Shown piece by piece: positions 9,802 through 18,647 of a stretch of DNA of 52,484 nt. Below the pieces are notes generated by a model, which ran no database searches, had not been told where the DNA came from, and was given only the letters and a program-made list of their open reading frames with translations. The stretch is from NCBI RefSeq assembly GCF_001806875.1, contig NZ_KV786248.1, forward strand, positions 1 to 52,484, in the 5' to 3' direction. Both the position numbers and the translations under genes were made by a program. Position 1 is the stretch's first letter; every line of letters begins with the position of its first letter. Source of the DNA: Corynebacterium sp. HMSC29G08. GTDB taxonomy: Bacteria > Actinomycetota > Actinomycetes > Mycobacteriales > Mycobacteriaceae.

Positions 9802-9871
9802 GTTTGCAGCTACCTACCTGTAGCTACTAGCGAAAAAATCGCTTGGTAGCCGGGTGTAGGTAGCTGCAAAC
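9802..9871. terminator. 70-nt hairpin after lpd
   Basis: The 16-bp perfect arms GTTTGCAGCTACCTAC (9802-9817) and GTAGGTAGCTGCAAAC (9856-9871) enclose a second imperfect stem around GCTACTAGCGA and TCGCTTGGTAGC. CGTGTTTTT follows. It lies between lpd and a convergent gene, so a bidirectional terminator is likely. Its length and near-perfect symmetry also fit a miniature palindromic repeat. Confidence 0.75.
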
Positions 9872-9918
9872 GTGTTTTTGGGGATCGCGCGGGGGCGGGA
9901 GCACGCGCTGAACGCGAA

Positions 9919-10389
9919 CTACTTTCCGGAAACCGCTGCGGCGAGCGAGTCGAGGGACTTGATCAGGAAGGCATCATCGAAGGTCTCGCTGAACTTACGT
10001 ACCGGGTCCAGCTCGATTTCATCGCGCAGGTACGTCAGGGTGACGCGGGTGTTGTCGGCATCGATCGGCTCAAGCTCGTAGAGCCACTTCGCGCCCACGC
10101 GGACGCCTGCGGTGGTGTTTTCCACATTCTTCCAACCGATAATGCGGTCCTGCTGGAATGCGAAGACCTCGTTGGTGGTCTGGTAGTCACCATCTTCCTT
10201 CGTCATGTTCATGGTGAAGGTGTCGCCGACCTCCTTGATGCGCTCAGCCTTGTCGGCAGAGACCACCATGCCGGAGCCGTCAGTTTCGGGGTGGCGCTCC
10301 GGATTGGAAAGGAGGTCAAAGATCTCCTTCGCCGGCGCGTCGATGTCACGGATTGCTTGGTTTTGATCGTTCTGTTTTGCGTCAGTCAT
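9919..10389 (-). CDS. SRPBCC-family (START-like) protein
   Basis: This 156-residue soluble protein has the polyketide-cyclase/START helix-grip layout: an N-terminal ligand-fold strand-helix (IDAPAKEIFDLLSNPERHPETDGSG) and a C-terminal long helix. Such proteins bind hydrophobic ligands; no specific ligand can be inferred. The ATG at 10389 is preferred because upstream codons are not protein-like. C. glutamicum carries a gene of this type next to lpd, which supports the call. It is divergent from sdhC. Confidence 0.85.
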   Translation of the reverse strand: MTDAKQNDQNQAIRDIDAPAKEIFDLLSNPERHPETDGSGMVVSADKAERIKEVGDTFTMNMTKEDGDYQTTNEVFAFQQDRIIGWKNVENTTAGVRVGAKWLYELEPIDADNTRVTLTYLRDEIELDPVRKFSETFDDAFLIKSLDSLAAAVSGK

Positions 10390-10647
10390 GGTGCCGAGAG
10401 TACCAAAACACGAGGTTAGGGCATGCTTACCAACCAAAGTATGACACTAAAAGGGGTAGTGGCGGCGGGGCGTGGGCAAAATCACAAAAGGGGCCGTAAA
10501 GGTGGAAATGCCCAACGTAAAGGTGGGGTAGGGGCGAATGAAGCGGGAGGAACCTGAGGAAGCTGGGAGGCAGCTGGCAAACCTCACCACTGAAAGTTCA
10601 CGGTTGTGGCGTCCGTTACTTAGAGTGAAAACGACACTGGAGGTGCC
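10390..10647. promoter_or_regulatory. sdhCAB upstream control region
   Basis: This 258-bp divergent gap holds several G-runs including AAGGGGT near 10451. That word fits the short (A)G4-6(T/G) core described for the acetate regulator RamA in C. glutamicum. TTCACG plus TAGAGT (10621-10626), 18 bp apart, is a plausible promoter, and GGAGG (10639-10643) is the sdhC ribosome-binding site. In C. glutamicum the regulator gene ramB lies here; no such gene is present in this gap. Confidence 0.45.
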
Positions 10648-11421
10648 ATGACTGTAAAAAACGCAGACCGTGAAGCCATTCGTCACGGAAAAATTACTGA
10701 AACGCCGCTGCGCGAGCGGCCGTCATTCCCAACCTGGGCTCTGAAGCTCACCATGGCCATCACCGGCCTGATCTTTGGCCTGTTCGTGCTGGGTCACATG
10801 GTGGGTAACCTGAAGATCTTTATGCCACTGCACGCCAACGGCGTTGCTCCTATCGATGAGTATGGCGAGTTCCTGCGCACGATGGGTGAGCCGCTGTTCC
10901 CGCGTGAGGGCTTCCTATGGATCATCCGCATCGTGCTGCTTGCCTGCTTGGTGCTGCACGTGTGGGGCGCGTTTGTGCTGCACGGTCGTTCGAAGCGTTC
11001 CCGTGGCAAGTTCAAGCGCACGAACCTCATGGGCGGCTGGCAGCCGACGGCGACCCGCTCGATGCTGATTACCGGCGTTATCCTGCTGCTGTTCCTGATC
11101 TTCCACATCCTGGATCTGACCCTGGGCCAGGTCGTTGCGTCCGACGCGTTTGTACACGGCGCTGTTCGTGACAACCTGCTGGCAACCTTCGCTCCTGAGC
11201 GTTGGCCGGTTACGTTGTTCTACGTTTTGGCAATGGTTGCGCTGTGCCTGCACCTGACCCACGGTGTGTACCTCGCGGTATCTGACTTGGGCTGGTTGGG
11301 CGAGCGTGGCAAGGGCCTGATGGTGATTCTGGCGTACGTGCTGCCGTTCATCGTTGTCATTGGCAACATTGTGATGCCGATCGCGCTGGCATTCGGCGCC
11401 ATTCCTGGGTTCACTCGCTAA
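10648..11421 (+). CDS. sdhC: Succinate dehydrogenase cytochrome b subunit
   Basis: This 257-residue membrane anchor of complex II has five hydrophobic helices and histidines positioned for haem b (for example LGHMVGNL near residue 50, and FHILDLTLG). It passes electrons from succinate to menaquinone together with SdhA and SdhB. It belongs to the Gram-positive single-anchor type, not the SdhC/SdhD pair. GGAGG lies 4 bp before the ATG. It is the first gene of sdhCAB, 22 bp before sdhA. Confidence 0.96.
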   Translation: MTVKNADREAIRHGKITETPLRERPSFPTWALKLTMAITGLIFGLFVLGHMVGNLKIFMPLHANGVAPIDEYGEFLRTMGEPLFPREGFLWIIRIVLLACLVLHVWGAFVLHGRSKRSRGKFKRTNLMGGWQPTATRSMLITGVILLLFLIFHILDLTLGQVVASDAFVHGAVRDNLLATFAPERWPVTLFYVLAMVALCLHLTHGVYLAVSDLGWLGERGKGLMVILAYVLPFIVVIGNIVMPIALAFGAIPGFTR

Positions 11422-11443
11422 AGGCTGAAATAGGAGAAAAACT

Positions 11444-13516
11444 ATGACTACCCCAATTTCTGCGACGCAGGGCGCATCCGGCGAAACGCAGGACACCCTC
11501 GCCGCTACCAAGGGCGCTGACGTCAACGCGGGTTTCCGCCAGCCTGAGTCTGTCGTTCCGGGCGTGACCCCGGGCGAGATCCTGGCCAGCAACGAGCCGA
11601 ACCGCGACGAAGTCCGCATGAAGGACATGTGGCAGTACGCGAAGGACCACATGGAGCTGGTCTCCCCGCTGAACCGCCGCAAGTTCACCGTCCTCGTTGT
11701 AGGCACCGGCCTTTCCGGTGGCGCAGCTGCTGCCGCACTCGGCGAGCTGGGCTACAACGTGAAGGTCTTCACCTACCACGACGCACCGCGTCGTGCGCAC
11801 TCCATTGCTGCACAGGGTGGCGTGAACTCCGCCCGCGGCAAGAAGGTGGACAACGACGGCGCTTACCGCCACACCAAGGACACCGTCAAGGGCGGCGACT
11901 ACCGCTGCCGTGAGTCCGACTGCTGGCGCTTGGCTATTGAGTCCGTGCGCGTGATCGACCACATGAACGCGATCGGCGCTCCGTTCGCTCGTGAGTACGG
12001 CGGCACCCTAGCTACCCGTTCCTTCGGTGGTGTGCAGGTTTCCCGTACCTACTACACCCGTGGCCAAACAGGCCAGCAGCTGCAGCTGTCCACCGCTTCG
12101 GCACTGCAGCGTCAGATCCACCTGGGCAACGTGGAGATTTTCACCCACAACGACCTGATGGACCTGATCATCACTGAGAAGGACGGCAAGAAGCACTGCG
12201 CCGGCATTGTCACCCGTAACCTGATCACCGGCGAGCTGGCCGCGTTCACCGGCCACGCAGTCATCTTGGCTACCGGTGGTTACGGCAACGTGTACCACAA
12301 GACGACGCTGGCGAAGAACTCCAACGCTTCCGCAATGATGCGTGCTTACGAGCGTGGCGCTTACCTGGCGTCCCCGTGCTTCGTGCAGTTCCACCCGACC
12401 GGCCTTCCGGTTAACGCGTCCTGGCAGGCAAAGACCACCCTGATGTCTGAGTCCCTGCGTAACGACGGTCGCATTTGGACCCCAAAGGAAAAGGGCGACG
12501 ATCGCGATCCGAACACCATCCCGGAAGACGAGCGCGACTACTTCCTGGAGCGTCGCTACCCGGCGTTCGGCAACCTGGTGCCGCGTGACGTTGCATCCCG
12601 TGCGATCTCCCAGCAGCTCAACGCTGGCTTCGGCGTGGGCCCGCTGCGTAACTCCGCATACCTGGACTTCTCCGACGCCATTGAGCGTCTGGGTGAAGAA
12701 ACGATCCGTGAGCGTTACTCGAACCTCTTCGAGATGTACGAAGACTCCACGGGGGCAGACCCATACAAGGAGCCGATGCGTATTGCTCCGACCGTGCACT
12801 TCACCATGGGTGGCCTGTGGACGGACTTCAACGAGATGACCTCCATCGACGGCCTGTTCGCCGCTGGTGAGTGCTCCTGGACCTACCACGGTGCAAACCG
12901 CCTGGGCGCTAACTCGCTGCTGTCCGCTTCCGTTGATGGTTGGTTTACCCTCCCGTTCACCATTCCGAACTACCTGGCGCACCACCTGGGCGAGGCCGCC
13001 CTGGATCTGGAGGCACCGGAGGTGAAGGAAGCGCTGACGCGCACCCAGGACCGCATCGATGCTCTGATGAACATTGAGCCGGTAGAGCCGCACGGCCCGG
13101 AGTACTTCCACGAGCAGCTCGGCGCAATCCTCTACGAGCACTGCGGCGTTGCCCGTACCGTTGAGGGCCTGCAGGAGGGTATTCAGAAGGTTCGCGCACT
13201 GCGCGAGGACTTCTGGCGCAACCTGCACATCCCGGGCGGCCAGCACGACATGAACCAGACGCTCGAGGCTGCGCTTCGACTGCTGGACTACATCAACCTG
13301 GGCGAGCTGATGTGTGTGGACGCTTTGGACCGCGACGAATCCTGTGGCGCGCACTACCGCATGGACCACCTCACCGAAGACGGTGAGGCAGAGCGCGACG
13401 ATGAAAACTGGTGCTTCGTGTCGGCTTGGGAGCCGGCAGGTGACGGCCAGTTCATCCGCCACGCTGAACCCCTGTTCTTCGATTCGATCCCGCTGATGGC
13501 AAGGAACTACAAGTAA
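11444..13516 (+). CDS. sdhA: Succinate dehydrogenase flavoprotein subunit
   Basis: This 690-residue catalytic subunit oxidises succinate to fumarate. VLVVGTGLSGGAAAA binds FAD and His119 in RRAHSIAAQGG is the covalent FAD attachment site. The N-terminal 60 residues are a corynebacterial extension without a known motif. An AGGAG ribosome-binding site precedes the ATG. The stop overlaps the sdhB start (TAATG), indicating translational coupling. Confidence 0.97.
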   Translation: MTTPISATQGASGETQDTLAATKGADVNAGFRQPESVVPGVTPGEILASNEPNRDEVRMKDMWQYAKDHMELVSPLNRRKFTVLVVGTGLSGGAAAAALGELGYNVKVFTYHDAPRRAHSIAAQGGVNSARGKKVDNDGAYRHTKDTVKGGDYRCRESDCWRLAIESVRVIDHMNAIGAPFAREYGGTLATRSFGGVQVSRTYYTRGQTGQQLQLSTASALQRQIHLGNVEIFTHNDLMDLIITEKDGKKHCAGIVTRNLITGELAAFTGHAVILATGGYGNVYHKTTLAKNSNASAMMRAYERGAYLASPCFVQFHPTGLPVNASWQAKTTLMSESLRNDGRIWTPKEKGDDRDPNTIPEDERDYFLERRYPAFGNLVPRDVASRAISQQLNAGFGVGPLRNSAYLDFSDAIERLGEETIRERYSNLFEMYEDSTGADPYKEPMRIAPTVHFTMGGLWTDFNEMTSIDGLFAAGECSWTYHGANRLGANSLLSASVDGWFTLPFTIPNYLAHHLGEAALDLEAPEVKEALTRTQDRIDALMNIEPVEPHGPEYFHEQLGAILYEHCGVARTVEGLQEGIQKVRALREDFWRNLHIPGGQHDMNQTLEAALRLLDYINLGELMCVDALDRDESCGAHYRMDHLTEDGEAERDDENWCFVSAWEPAGDGQFIRHAEPLFFDSIPLMARNYK

Positions 13517-14265
13517 TGAAACTGACACTTGAGATCTGGCGTCAGGCCGGACCCGACACCGACGGCGCATTTGAGACTGTCCAGGTGGACGACGCTGTAG
13601 AGCAGATGTCCATCCTGGAGCTGCTCGACCACGTCAACAACCAGTACGTTGAGGCTGGCAAGGAGCCCTTCACCTTCGCACATGACTGCCGCGAGGGCAT
13701 CTGTGGCACCTGTGGTCTGAACGTGAACGGTCGCCCGCACGGCGCTGGTAAGAACACCACCGCCTGCCTGCAGCGCCTGTTCAACTACAAGGATGGCGAC
13801 ACGCTGCGCATTGAGCCGTTCCGCTCCGGGGCATTCCCGGTAATCAAGGACCTGGCTGTGGACCGCTCCGCACTGGACCGCGTTATGCAGCAGGGCGGAT
13901 ACGTCTCTGTCAACGCTGGTACCGCACCGGACGCTGACACGCTGCATGTCAACCACCACGACGCTGAGCTGGCACTGGACTACGCAGCCTGCATCGGCTG
14001 TGGCGCCTGTGTGGCTGCCTGCCCGAACGGTGCTGCGCACCTGTTCACCGGCGCCAAGCTGAAGCACCTCAAGCTGCTTCCGCTCGGCCAGCAGGAGCGC
14101 GCACGTCGTGCACGCAAGATGGTGGATGAACTGGAGACCAACTTCGGCCACTGCTCCCTCTACGGCGAGTGCGCCGATGTCTGCCCGGCAGGCATCCCGC
14201 TGGACGCTGTTGGCGCCATCAACGCAGAGCGCGCTCGTGCGGCGTTCAAGGGCGGCGACGACTAA
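13516..14265 (+). CDS. sdhB: Succinate dehydrogenase iron-sulfur subunit
   Basis: This 249-residue electron-transfer subunit carries a plant-type [2Fe-2S] set (C58, C63, C66, C84). It also has two bacterial-ferredoxin cysteine groups (CIGCGACVAACP and CSLYGECADVCP) for the [4Fe-4S] and [3Fe-4S] centres. It is the last structural gene of sdhCAB and its start overlaps the sdhA stop codon. Confidence 0.97.
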   Translation: MKLTLEIWRQAGPDTDGAFETVQVDDAVEQMSILELLDHVNNQYVEAGKEPFTFAHDCREGICGTCGLNVNGRPHGAGKNTTACLQRLFNYKDGDTLRIEPFRSGAFPVIKDLAVDRSALDRVMQQGGYVSVNAGTAPDADTLHVNHHDAELALDYAACIGCGACVAACPNGAAHLFTGAKLKHLKLLPLGQQERARRARKMVDELETNFGHCSLYGECADVCPAGIPLDAVGAINAERARAAFKGGDD

Positions 14266-14285
14266 AGAAGAACAGCTTTCAGTTA

Positions 14286-14325
14286 CGGTTCATGCGCCCA
14301 AGGGCGCATGCCGTATACTGAACCG
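14286..14325. promoter_or_regulatory. Tight hairpin between sdhB and next gene
   Basis: CATGCGCCC (14291-14299) and GGGCGCATG (14302-14310) form a 9-bp perfect stem with a 2-base gap. Outer CGGTT and AACCG extend the symmetry across 40 bp. There is no U-tract, and it stands 57 bp before the next ATG. It could be an operator, an attenuator or a partial terminator that lowers expression of the downstream small membrane protein. Confidence 0.55.
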
Positions 14326-14382
14326 TGATATTTCACCTGGAAACCCCTGGAAAACTGTTCCAGAAAAACTGACGCAAAGGAC

Positions 14383-14760
14383 ATGAACATGGCATCCCAG
14401 CACGCGGTTGCAGACATCCAGTCGGAGTCGTTCCCGGACTACCAGACGCAGCTGCAGGACTCCTACATTGAGGGCTACGACCCGGTTTCCCTCGGCGCTC
14501 CGCACTCCTCGCTGCTCCGCCACAGCACCTGGCTGTCCATGGCCTTCATCCTTGCGTTCCTGTACGGCCTGGGCATCTTCGTCTGGGGCCTGTGCGCCAA
14601 GTTTGTTGGCTGGGGCGCTCAGACACAGGATTACTCCTCCATCCTGATGATCCTCGGTGGTATTGAGATGGCAGCCTGCGTCATCCTCGCAGTTGTGCTC
14701 TTGGGCATTGGCCGCAAGGACTACAAGCACTACCGCAAGACCACGGGCCGTGTGAACTAA
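14383..14760 (+). CDS. Small two-TM protein linked to sdhCAB
   Basis: This 125-residue protein has a soluble N-terminus (about 45 residues) and two membrane helices (about 46-72 and 85-108), ending in a basic tail. A gene of this kind follows sdhB in C. glutamicum. It has no known function. A role in complex II assembly or respiratory regulation is only suggested by position. A terminator closes the unit at 14783-14814. An upstream hairpin separates it from sdhB. Confidence 0.85.
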   Translation: MNMASQHAVADIQSESFPDYQTQLQDSYIEGYDPVSLGAPHSSLLRHSTWLSMAFILAFLYGLGIFVWGLCAKFVGWGAQTQDYSSILMILGGIEMAACVILAVVLLGIGRKDYKHYRKTTGRVN

Positions 14761-14782
14761 CACGGGCTAATCCCCCTAAAAC

Positions 14783-14814
14783 AGCTCCCCGCTTCCACCC
14801 GAAGGCGGGGAGCT
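14783..14814 (+). terminator. Terminator of the sdh unit
   Basis: AGCTCCCCGC (14783-14792) pairs perfectly with GCGGGGAGCT (14805-14814) across a 12-base loop, followed by a weak TGTGTTT tail. It lies 20 bp after the small membrane-protein gene. Confidence 0.8.
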
Positions 14815-14831
14815 TGTGTTTAATCAAGGGC

Positions 14832-16112
14832 ATGTCACATGTGATGGAGATGCCGCAGCCAAGCAATGAAGCTCAGCGGCGTCGGACGCTGCGAAACCAT
14901 AAGATCTTTGTCACCAGCTTGCTCGGTGTGGCGGCAGTGATCTTTCTGGCGTGTTCCTGGTGGCAATCCCAAGGCACCGCTCCCGGCTGGGTGGGTTACG
15001 TGCGCGCCGCGGCGGAGGCCGGCATGGTTGGCGGGTTGGCAGACTGGTTTGCAGTCACCGCGTTGTTCAGGCATCCGATGCGGATTCCGATTCCGCACAC
15101 CGCGATCATCCCGAACAAGAAGGACCAGGTTGCGGACGCATTGAGTGCGTTTGTCAGCGAGAACTTCCTCAACGCCCAAACCATTACCAGCAAGGTGATG
15201 GAGGCCCGCATTCCGGAACGGGTGGGCAAGTGGCTGGTGCAGCCAGCGAACGCGGAGCGCGTGAGCGAGGAGCTGGGCACGTTTGCGGCGCGCATGATTC
15301 GCGGCATCAACCCGAAAGAGGCGGAACGCTTCCTGCAGACGTATGTGGTTGACCGTGTTGCGGTGCCGATCTGGGGTCCGCCGTTGGGCAGGATGCTGGA
15401 GGGCTTTATTGCAGACGGCAAGGTGGAGCCCGTCGTTGACGACATCTTGGCCTGGGCGCGCAAGAAGGTCGATGAGATGGAAGAGCCCATTGTCACCACC
15501 ATTGATCAGCGCATGCCCACTTGGGCGCCGCAGTTTGCCAAAGACCTGGTCGGTGCGCGGGTGTACCGGGAGCTCACGGAGTTTGTGGCGGATGTGGATG
15601 AGGATGAAAACCACCAGGCGCGCCGCGCGATTCGTCGGAGCATCAACCAGTTCGCGCAGGACCTGCAGTTTGACGGGGCCATGATCAGCCGCGTCGAGGA
15701 TATTAAGGCGGACGTGATGGCATCTGCTGCTGTCACAGCAGCGCCGGGGCAGATGTGGGAGCAGCTGTCCACCATGTTGTTGGGGATGGTGGAGGATGGG
15801 GGTTCGGCGTTGCGTCGTCAAGCAACAAGCTCCATTGAGCACTGGGGCATGCTGCTTGCTAACGACCCGTCGACCCGCGACACCGCCACCCAAAAACTCG
15901 AAACCGTTGTCCACTTCGCGGCGGAAAACGGGGCGGACCAGATCGTGGGCATTATCGCGGAGACCATCCAGGCGTGGGACGGGGCCGAGGCTGCGGACAA
16001 AATCGAGCTGATGGTGGGCAAGGACCTGCAGTTCATCCGTCTGAATGGAACGTTGGTCGGTGCATTGGCCGGGCTGGTTATTTACACTGTGAGCCAAGTG
16101 TTGTTTTTCTAG
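14832..16112 (+). CDS. DUF445 membrane-anchored protein
   Basis: This protein of about 426 residues has an N-terminal membrane helix (after RRTLRNHKIF), a DUF445-type body (WVGYVRAAAEAGMVGGLADWFAVTALFRHPM) and a C-terminal helix (LVIYTVSQVLFF). DUF445 proteins are widespread with no established function; a membrane-associated structural role is usually assumed. The start is uncertain: ATGs at 14832, 14844 and 14850 are in frame, as is a TTG at 14814 inside the terminator stem. The next gene follows after 23 bp. Confidence 0.88.
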   Translation: MSHVMEMPQPSNEAQRRRTLRNHKIFVTSLLGVAAVIFLACSWWQSQGTAPGWVGYVRAAAEAGMVGGLADWFAVTALFRHPMRIPIPHTAIIPNKKDQVADALSAFVSENFLNAQTITSKVMEARIPERVGKWLVQPANAERVSEELGTFAARMIRGINPKEAERFLQTYVVDRVAVPIWGPPLGRMLEGFIADGKVEPVVDDILAWARKKVDEMEEPIVTTIDQRMPTWAPQFAKDLVGARVYRELTEFVADVDEDENHQARRAIRRSINQFAQDLQFDGAMISRVEDIKADVMASAAVTAAPGQMWEQLSTMLLGMVEDGGSALRRQATSSIEHWGMLLANDPSTRDTATQKLETVVHFAAENGADQIVGIIAETIQAWDGAEAADKIELMVGKDLQFIRLNGTLVGALAGLVIYTVSQVLFF

Positions 16113-16135
16113 GTTTTGAAACTACGGAGGATGCA

Positions 16136-16654
16136 ATGACTGGGAACAATGGGAACCAAGAGGTCCGCGACAACCTGCGTGAGGTCGGAGACGCCCTGCT
16201 GTCTGCCGGCTCCGCACTGGGTGCCGCTGTGGGCAAGTTTGTAGACGGCCTGCCGGAACGCGTGGCTAACGCGAGCGAGAAGGCTCGCGAGACGCTAAAC
16301 TCCGCCACCACGGACGGTGAGGTGAGCTCGGTTGCCACCAACTTTGCCAACGAGGCAGAGAAGCTGTTCAACTCTTTCCGCGAGCGTGACCTGAAGTTCT
16401 CCGAGGACGCAAAGAGCACCGTGATGGATGCCATTGCGGACATCCGCGAGAGCTTTAACAAGCGCCTTGAGAACGTGGACACCGAAGGCGCAGAGAACGC
16501 CTTCACTGAGGTGCGCGACCGCTTTGAGAACCTAGCGCGTCGCGTCCAGGAACAGTTCGCCGAAGCCAAGGATGCTGCGGAAGACGCTGTGGAAGACGCT
16601 GCGGGCGAGATCATTGACGGCGAGGTTGTCGAGGATACGGATTCCACCAAGTAG
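16136..16654 (+). CDS. Helical coiled-coil protein, unknown function
   Basis: This 172-residue charged protein is predicted almost entirely helical (heptad-like KLFNSFRERDLKFSEDAKSTVMDAIADIRESF...), with an acidic C-terminus. A strong GGAGG (16126-16130) decides the ATG at 16136. Similar proteins occur in corynebacteria next to DUF445 and DUF2516 genes; no function is known. The apolipoprotein-like amphipathic character suggests membrane or lipid surface binding, which is an inference. Confidence 0.85.
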   Translation: MTGNNGNQEVRDNLREVGDALLSAGSALGAAVGKFVDGLPERVANASEKARETLNSATTDGEVSSVATNFANEAEKLFNSFRERDLKFSEDAKSTVMDAIADIRESFNKRLENVDTEGAENAFTEVRDRFENLARRVQEQFAEAKDAAEDAVEDAAGEIIDGEVVEDTDSTK

Positions 16655-16664
16655 GGTGTAGGCC

Positions 16665-16982
16665 ATGCTCGACTCCGCCACTGTTGAACAAATCTCCATG
16701 ATCATGCGCATCCCGCTGCTTGCGGAGCGCCTTCTGTTCATCCTTGTTGGGGTGGCGGGGATTGTCGGCGTGGTGTTGGCCTCCACCACCCGCGCCGATG
16801 CGTTTGAGGTAGCTGGCCGACAGCCGAAGATGGCATGGGCGGCAATTCTGTTCGTCTCTTCTGTCGCGCTGCTTTTGCGCATCCCGTTCGTGGCGTGGTT
16901 CGGCGCCGTTGCGGTGGGCATTTACTGGTTTGATGTGCGCCCGCAGCTCAAGGACATCGTCCAAGGCGGCGGCGCCTGGTAG
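16665..16982 (+). CDS. DUF2516-family membrane protein
   Basis: This 105-residue protein has three hydrophobic segments and the DUF2516 pattern (ADAFEVAGRQPKMAWAAIL, WFDVRPQLKDI). The family is restricted to actinobacteria and has no assigned function. It follows the coiled-coil gene by 10 bp and is probably co-transcribed with it. Confidence 0.87.
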   Translation: MLDSATVEQISMIMRIPLLAERLLFILVGVAGIVGVVLASTTRADAFEVAGRQPKMAWAAILFVSSVALLLRIPFVAWFGAVAVGIYWFDVRPQLKDIVQGGGAW

Positions 16983-16994
16983 CGCCCAGTCGCC

Positions 16995-17021
16995 GCAGCT
17001 ACTGCAGCTACCGCAGCTACT
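16995..17021. repeat. Three 9-bp tandem GCAGCTACY units
   Basis: GCAGCTACT, GCAGCTACC and GCAGCTACT lie head to tail between the DUF2516 gene and the convergent LmeA-like gene, running into the latter's stop codon. The same CAGCTAC word recurs in the lpd hairpin and in the 38-bp repeats at the left end. Confidence 0.7.
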
Positions 17022-17814
17022 GCGCGCTGACGCCGGCAACGCCGCCAGGTGCGGTGACTGACATCTGCTGCAGTTCGTAGAAGTTCACCTTCTCACCCGT
17101 CATCTCAAGCACTAGGCCTTCTGGGGTGACCATGACGTTATTTAGCCGCATGGCTCCCGCTTCCTGGTTGGCTAGGCCTTCCTGGAGCGATTGGGTGATG
17201 GCCTCTGTGATCTCGCCAGGAAGGTCGAAGCCGAACAGTTGGGTGCCGGTGGTTTCAAACTGCACGCCGTCGGCGGTGGGGACGGGGCGGATATCTATGT
17301 TGGCCGCACCACGGGTGAAGGACAGGGTGAAGGTGCCTGCCTCCGCGTCAGTGGTGACTGATGAGACGGTGATCAGCGTGTCCAGCAGCGCGTTGTTGCC
17401 GAGCTGCTCGCTGATCGCCTGGTTCAAGATGGCCTGCAGAAGTTCGGACGGCAGCTCAGCCTGCATGCTCAAGTGATCAGCAATCGGCTCTTGGTCCACG
17501 AGGCGGACTTTATCCATGGCGATGGTGGCGGCGGGTTCGCCGGTGATTTCGCCGTCGTTGACCATCAGGGTGGACGGTGTCCGGATTGTCATGTGTGGAA
17601 GCGAGCCTCCGAGCATGCCAATGGTCAGCGGTGTAGCGCCGAATGACACGTCGGGTTTCGCGGCGACAACGCCGGGGGATTGCGCCGCGTACTGGGCTTC
17701 AAAACCGTCTTCGATTTGCTTGGACAGGAAGATGCGCAGGCCGGCTTCTGCGATGAGAAGCAGGATGAGAAGCGCAGCTAGGACACCGATGAGGATTTTC
17801 CACGCTGATTTCAT
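17017..17814 (-). CDS. LmeA-like (DUF2993) secreted lipid-binding protein
   Basis: This 265-residue protein has a signal-anchor (residues 7-26) followed by the DUF2993 fold. LmeA of mycobacteria, of this family, binds phosphoinositides in the periplasm and helps maturation of lipomannan. A similar periplasmic phospholipid-binding role is inferred here. It lies 6 bp downstream of the broken methyltransferase gene on the same strand. Confidence 0.85.
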   Translation of the reverse strand: MKSAWKILIGVLAALLILLLIAEAGLRIFLSKQIEDGFEAQYAAQSPGVVAAKPDVSFGATPLTIGMLGGSLPHMTIRTPSTLMVNDGEITGEPAATIAMDKVRLVDQEPIADHLSMQAELPSELLQAILNQAISEQLGNNALLDTLITVSSVTTDAEAGTFTLSFTRGAANIDIRPVPTADGVQFETTGTQLFGFDLPGEITEAITQSLQEGLANQEAGAMRLNNVMVTPEGLVLEMTGEKVNFYELQQMSVTAPGGVAGVSAQ

Positions 17815-17819
17815 GGGGG

Positions 17820-18629
17820 CTAGTCTACGGGTGCGACTGCTGGCCAGGCGACGGTGAGGGTGTTGTCGCGCAGGCGGCGCCGGAAAGGAGCCAGCGGCCA
17901 GCCGCGCGCAACGAGCTCCTGGTCAGCTTCGCGCCAGCGCACGCGGGGGCCGTGTGGGGCCCAGCCGGCGGCGTTGGCGTAGGCGGCGTCGGCGTCTTGC
18001 AGCAGCTGCCAGATCTTTTCGCCCTCAACGTTGCGGTGGATTAGCGCTTTGGGGAGGCGCTCGGCGATGTCGCTCGGCACTTCAACGTCGAAGGGGTCCC
18101 AGGCAAGGGTGAGACTGACGGGGCCATCAGCCTCAAGAAGCACCCAGGCGGCGCGGCGCCCCAGCTCGTCGCACGTGCCCTCAATGAACAGGCCGCCGGG
18201 CGCCAAACGCGAGCACACGGCCGACCAGACCGAGGCCACTTCGGCTACGTCGTACTGGCGCAGCACGTTAAACGCCCGCACCAGGTGGGGTTGGTAGCCG
18301 GCGAGTTCGAAGCCGCCGAGCTCGAAGCGCACGCCGTTACGGGGCGGAAGCACCCGCTCCGGGTCGATCTCCAAGCCGACAACCTCCACCCGCGGGTTGA
18401 GCTAGCGCAGCCAACCAGCCCACTCCACGGTGGTGGTGTGGGAGGCGCCGTAGCCAACGTCTAGCGCAAGTGGAGTGGCCACAGAACGCAACAACGCCCC
18501 GACGCGCGGGTTATATCTGGTCCAGCGGTCGGAGCGTCGAAGACGATTCACGCCGGTAGTTCCGCGCGTGATCACGCCATATGGTTTTCCTGCGGCCGAG
18601 GTGGAGCGCAGGTTGTGATAGTGGGGCAC
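17820..18629 (-). pseudogene. SAM methyltransferase broken by in-frame TAG
   Basis: Two pieces in the same frame (18629-18405 and 18401-17820) together make a class I methyltransferase of about 269 residues. The N-terminal half has LALDVGYGAS, the SAM-binding motif I. After the stop the frame resumes with LNPRVEVVGLEIDPERV, where motif II's acidic residue follows as expected. The only lesion is TAG at 18404-18402, and no base is gained or lost. Either a recent nonsense mutation, readthrough, or an assembly error explains it. An internal ATG at 18389 could restart translation but would lack motif I. Confidence 0.82.
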
Positions 18630-18647
18630 AGGGATAACCCCGAGGTA

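Noticed and set aside
12008..13570. 520-codon open frame opposite sdhA
   Set aside because: It is a shadow of sdhA's codon pattern and shows no protein-like features.
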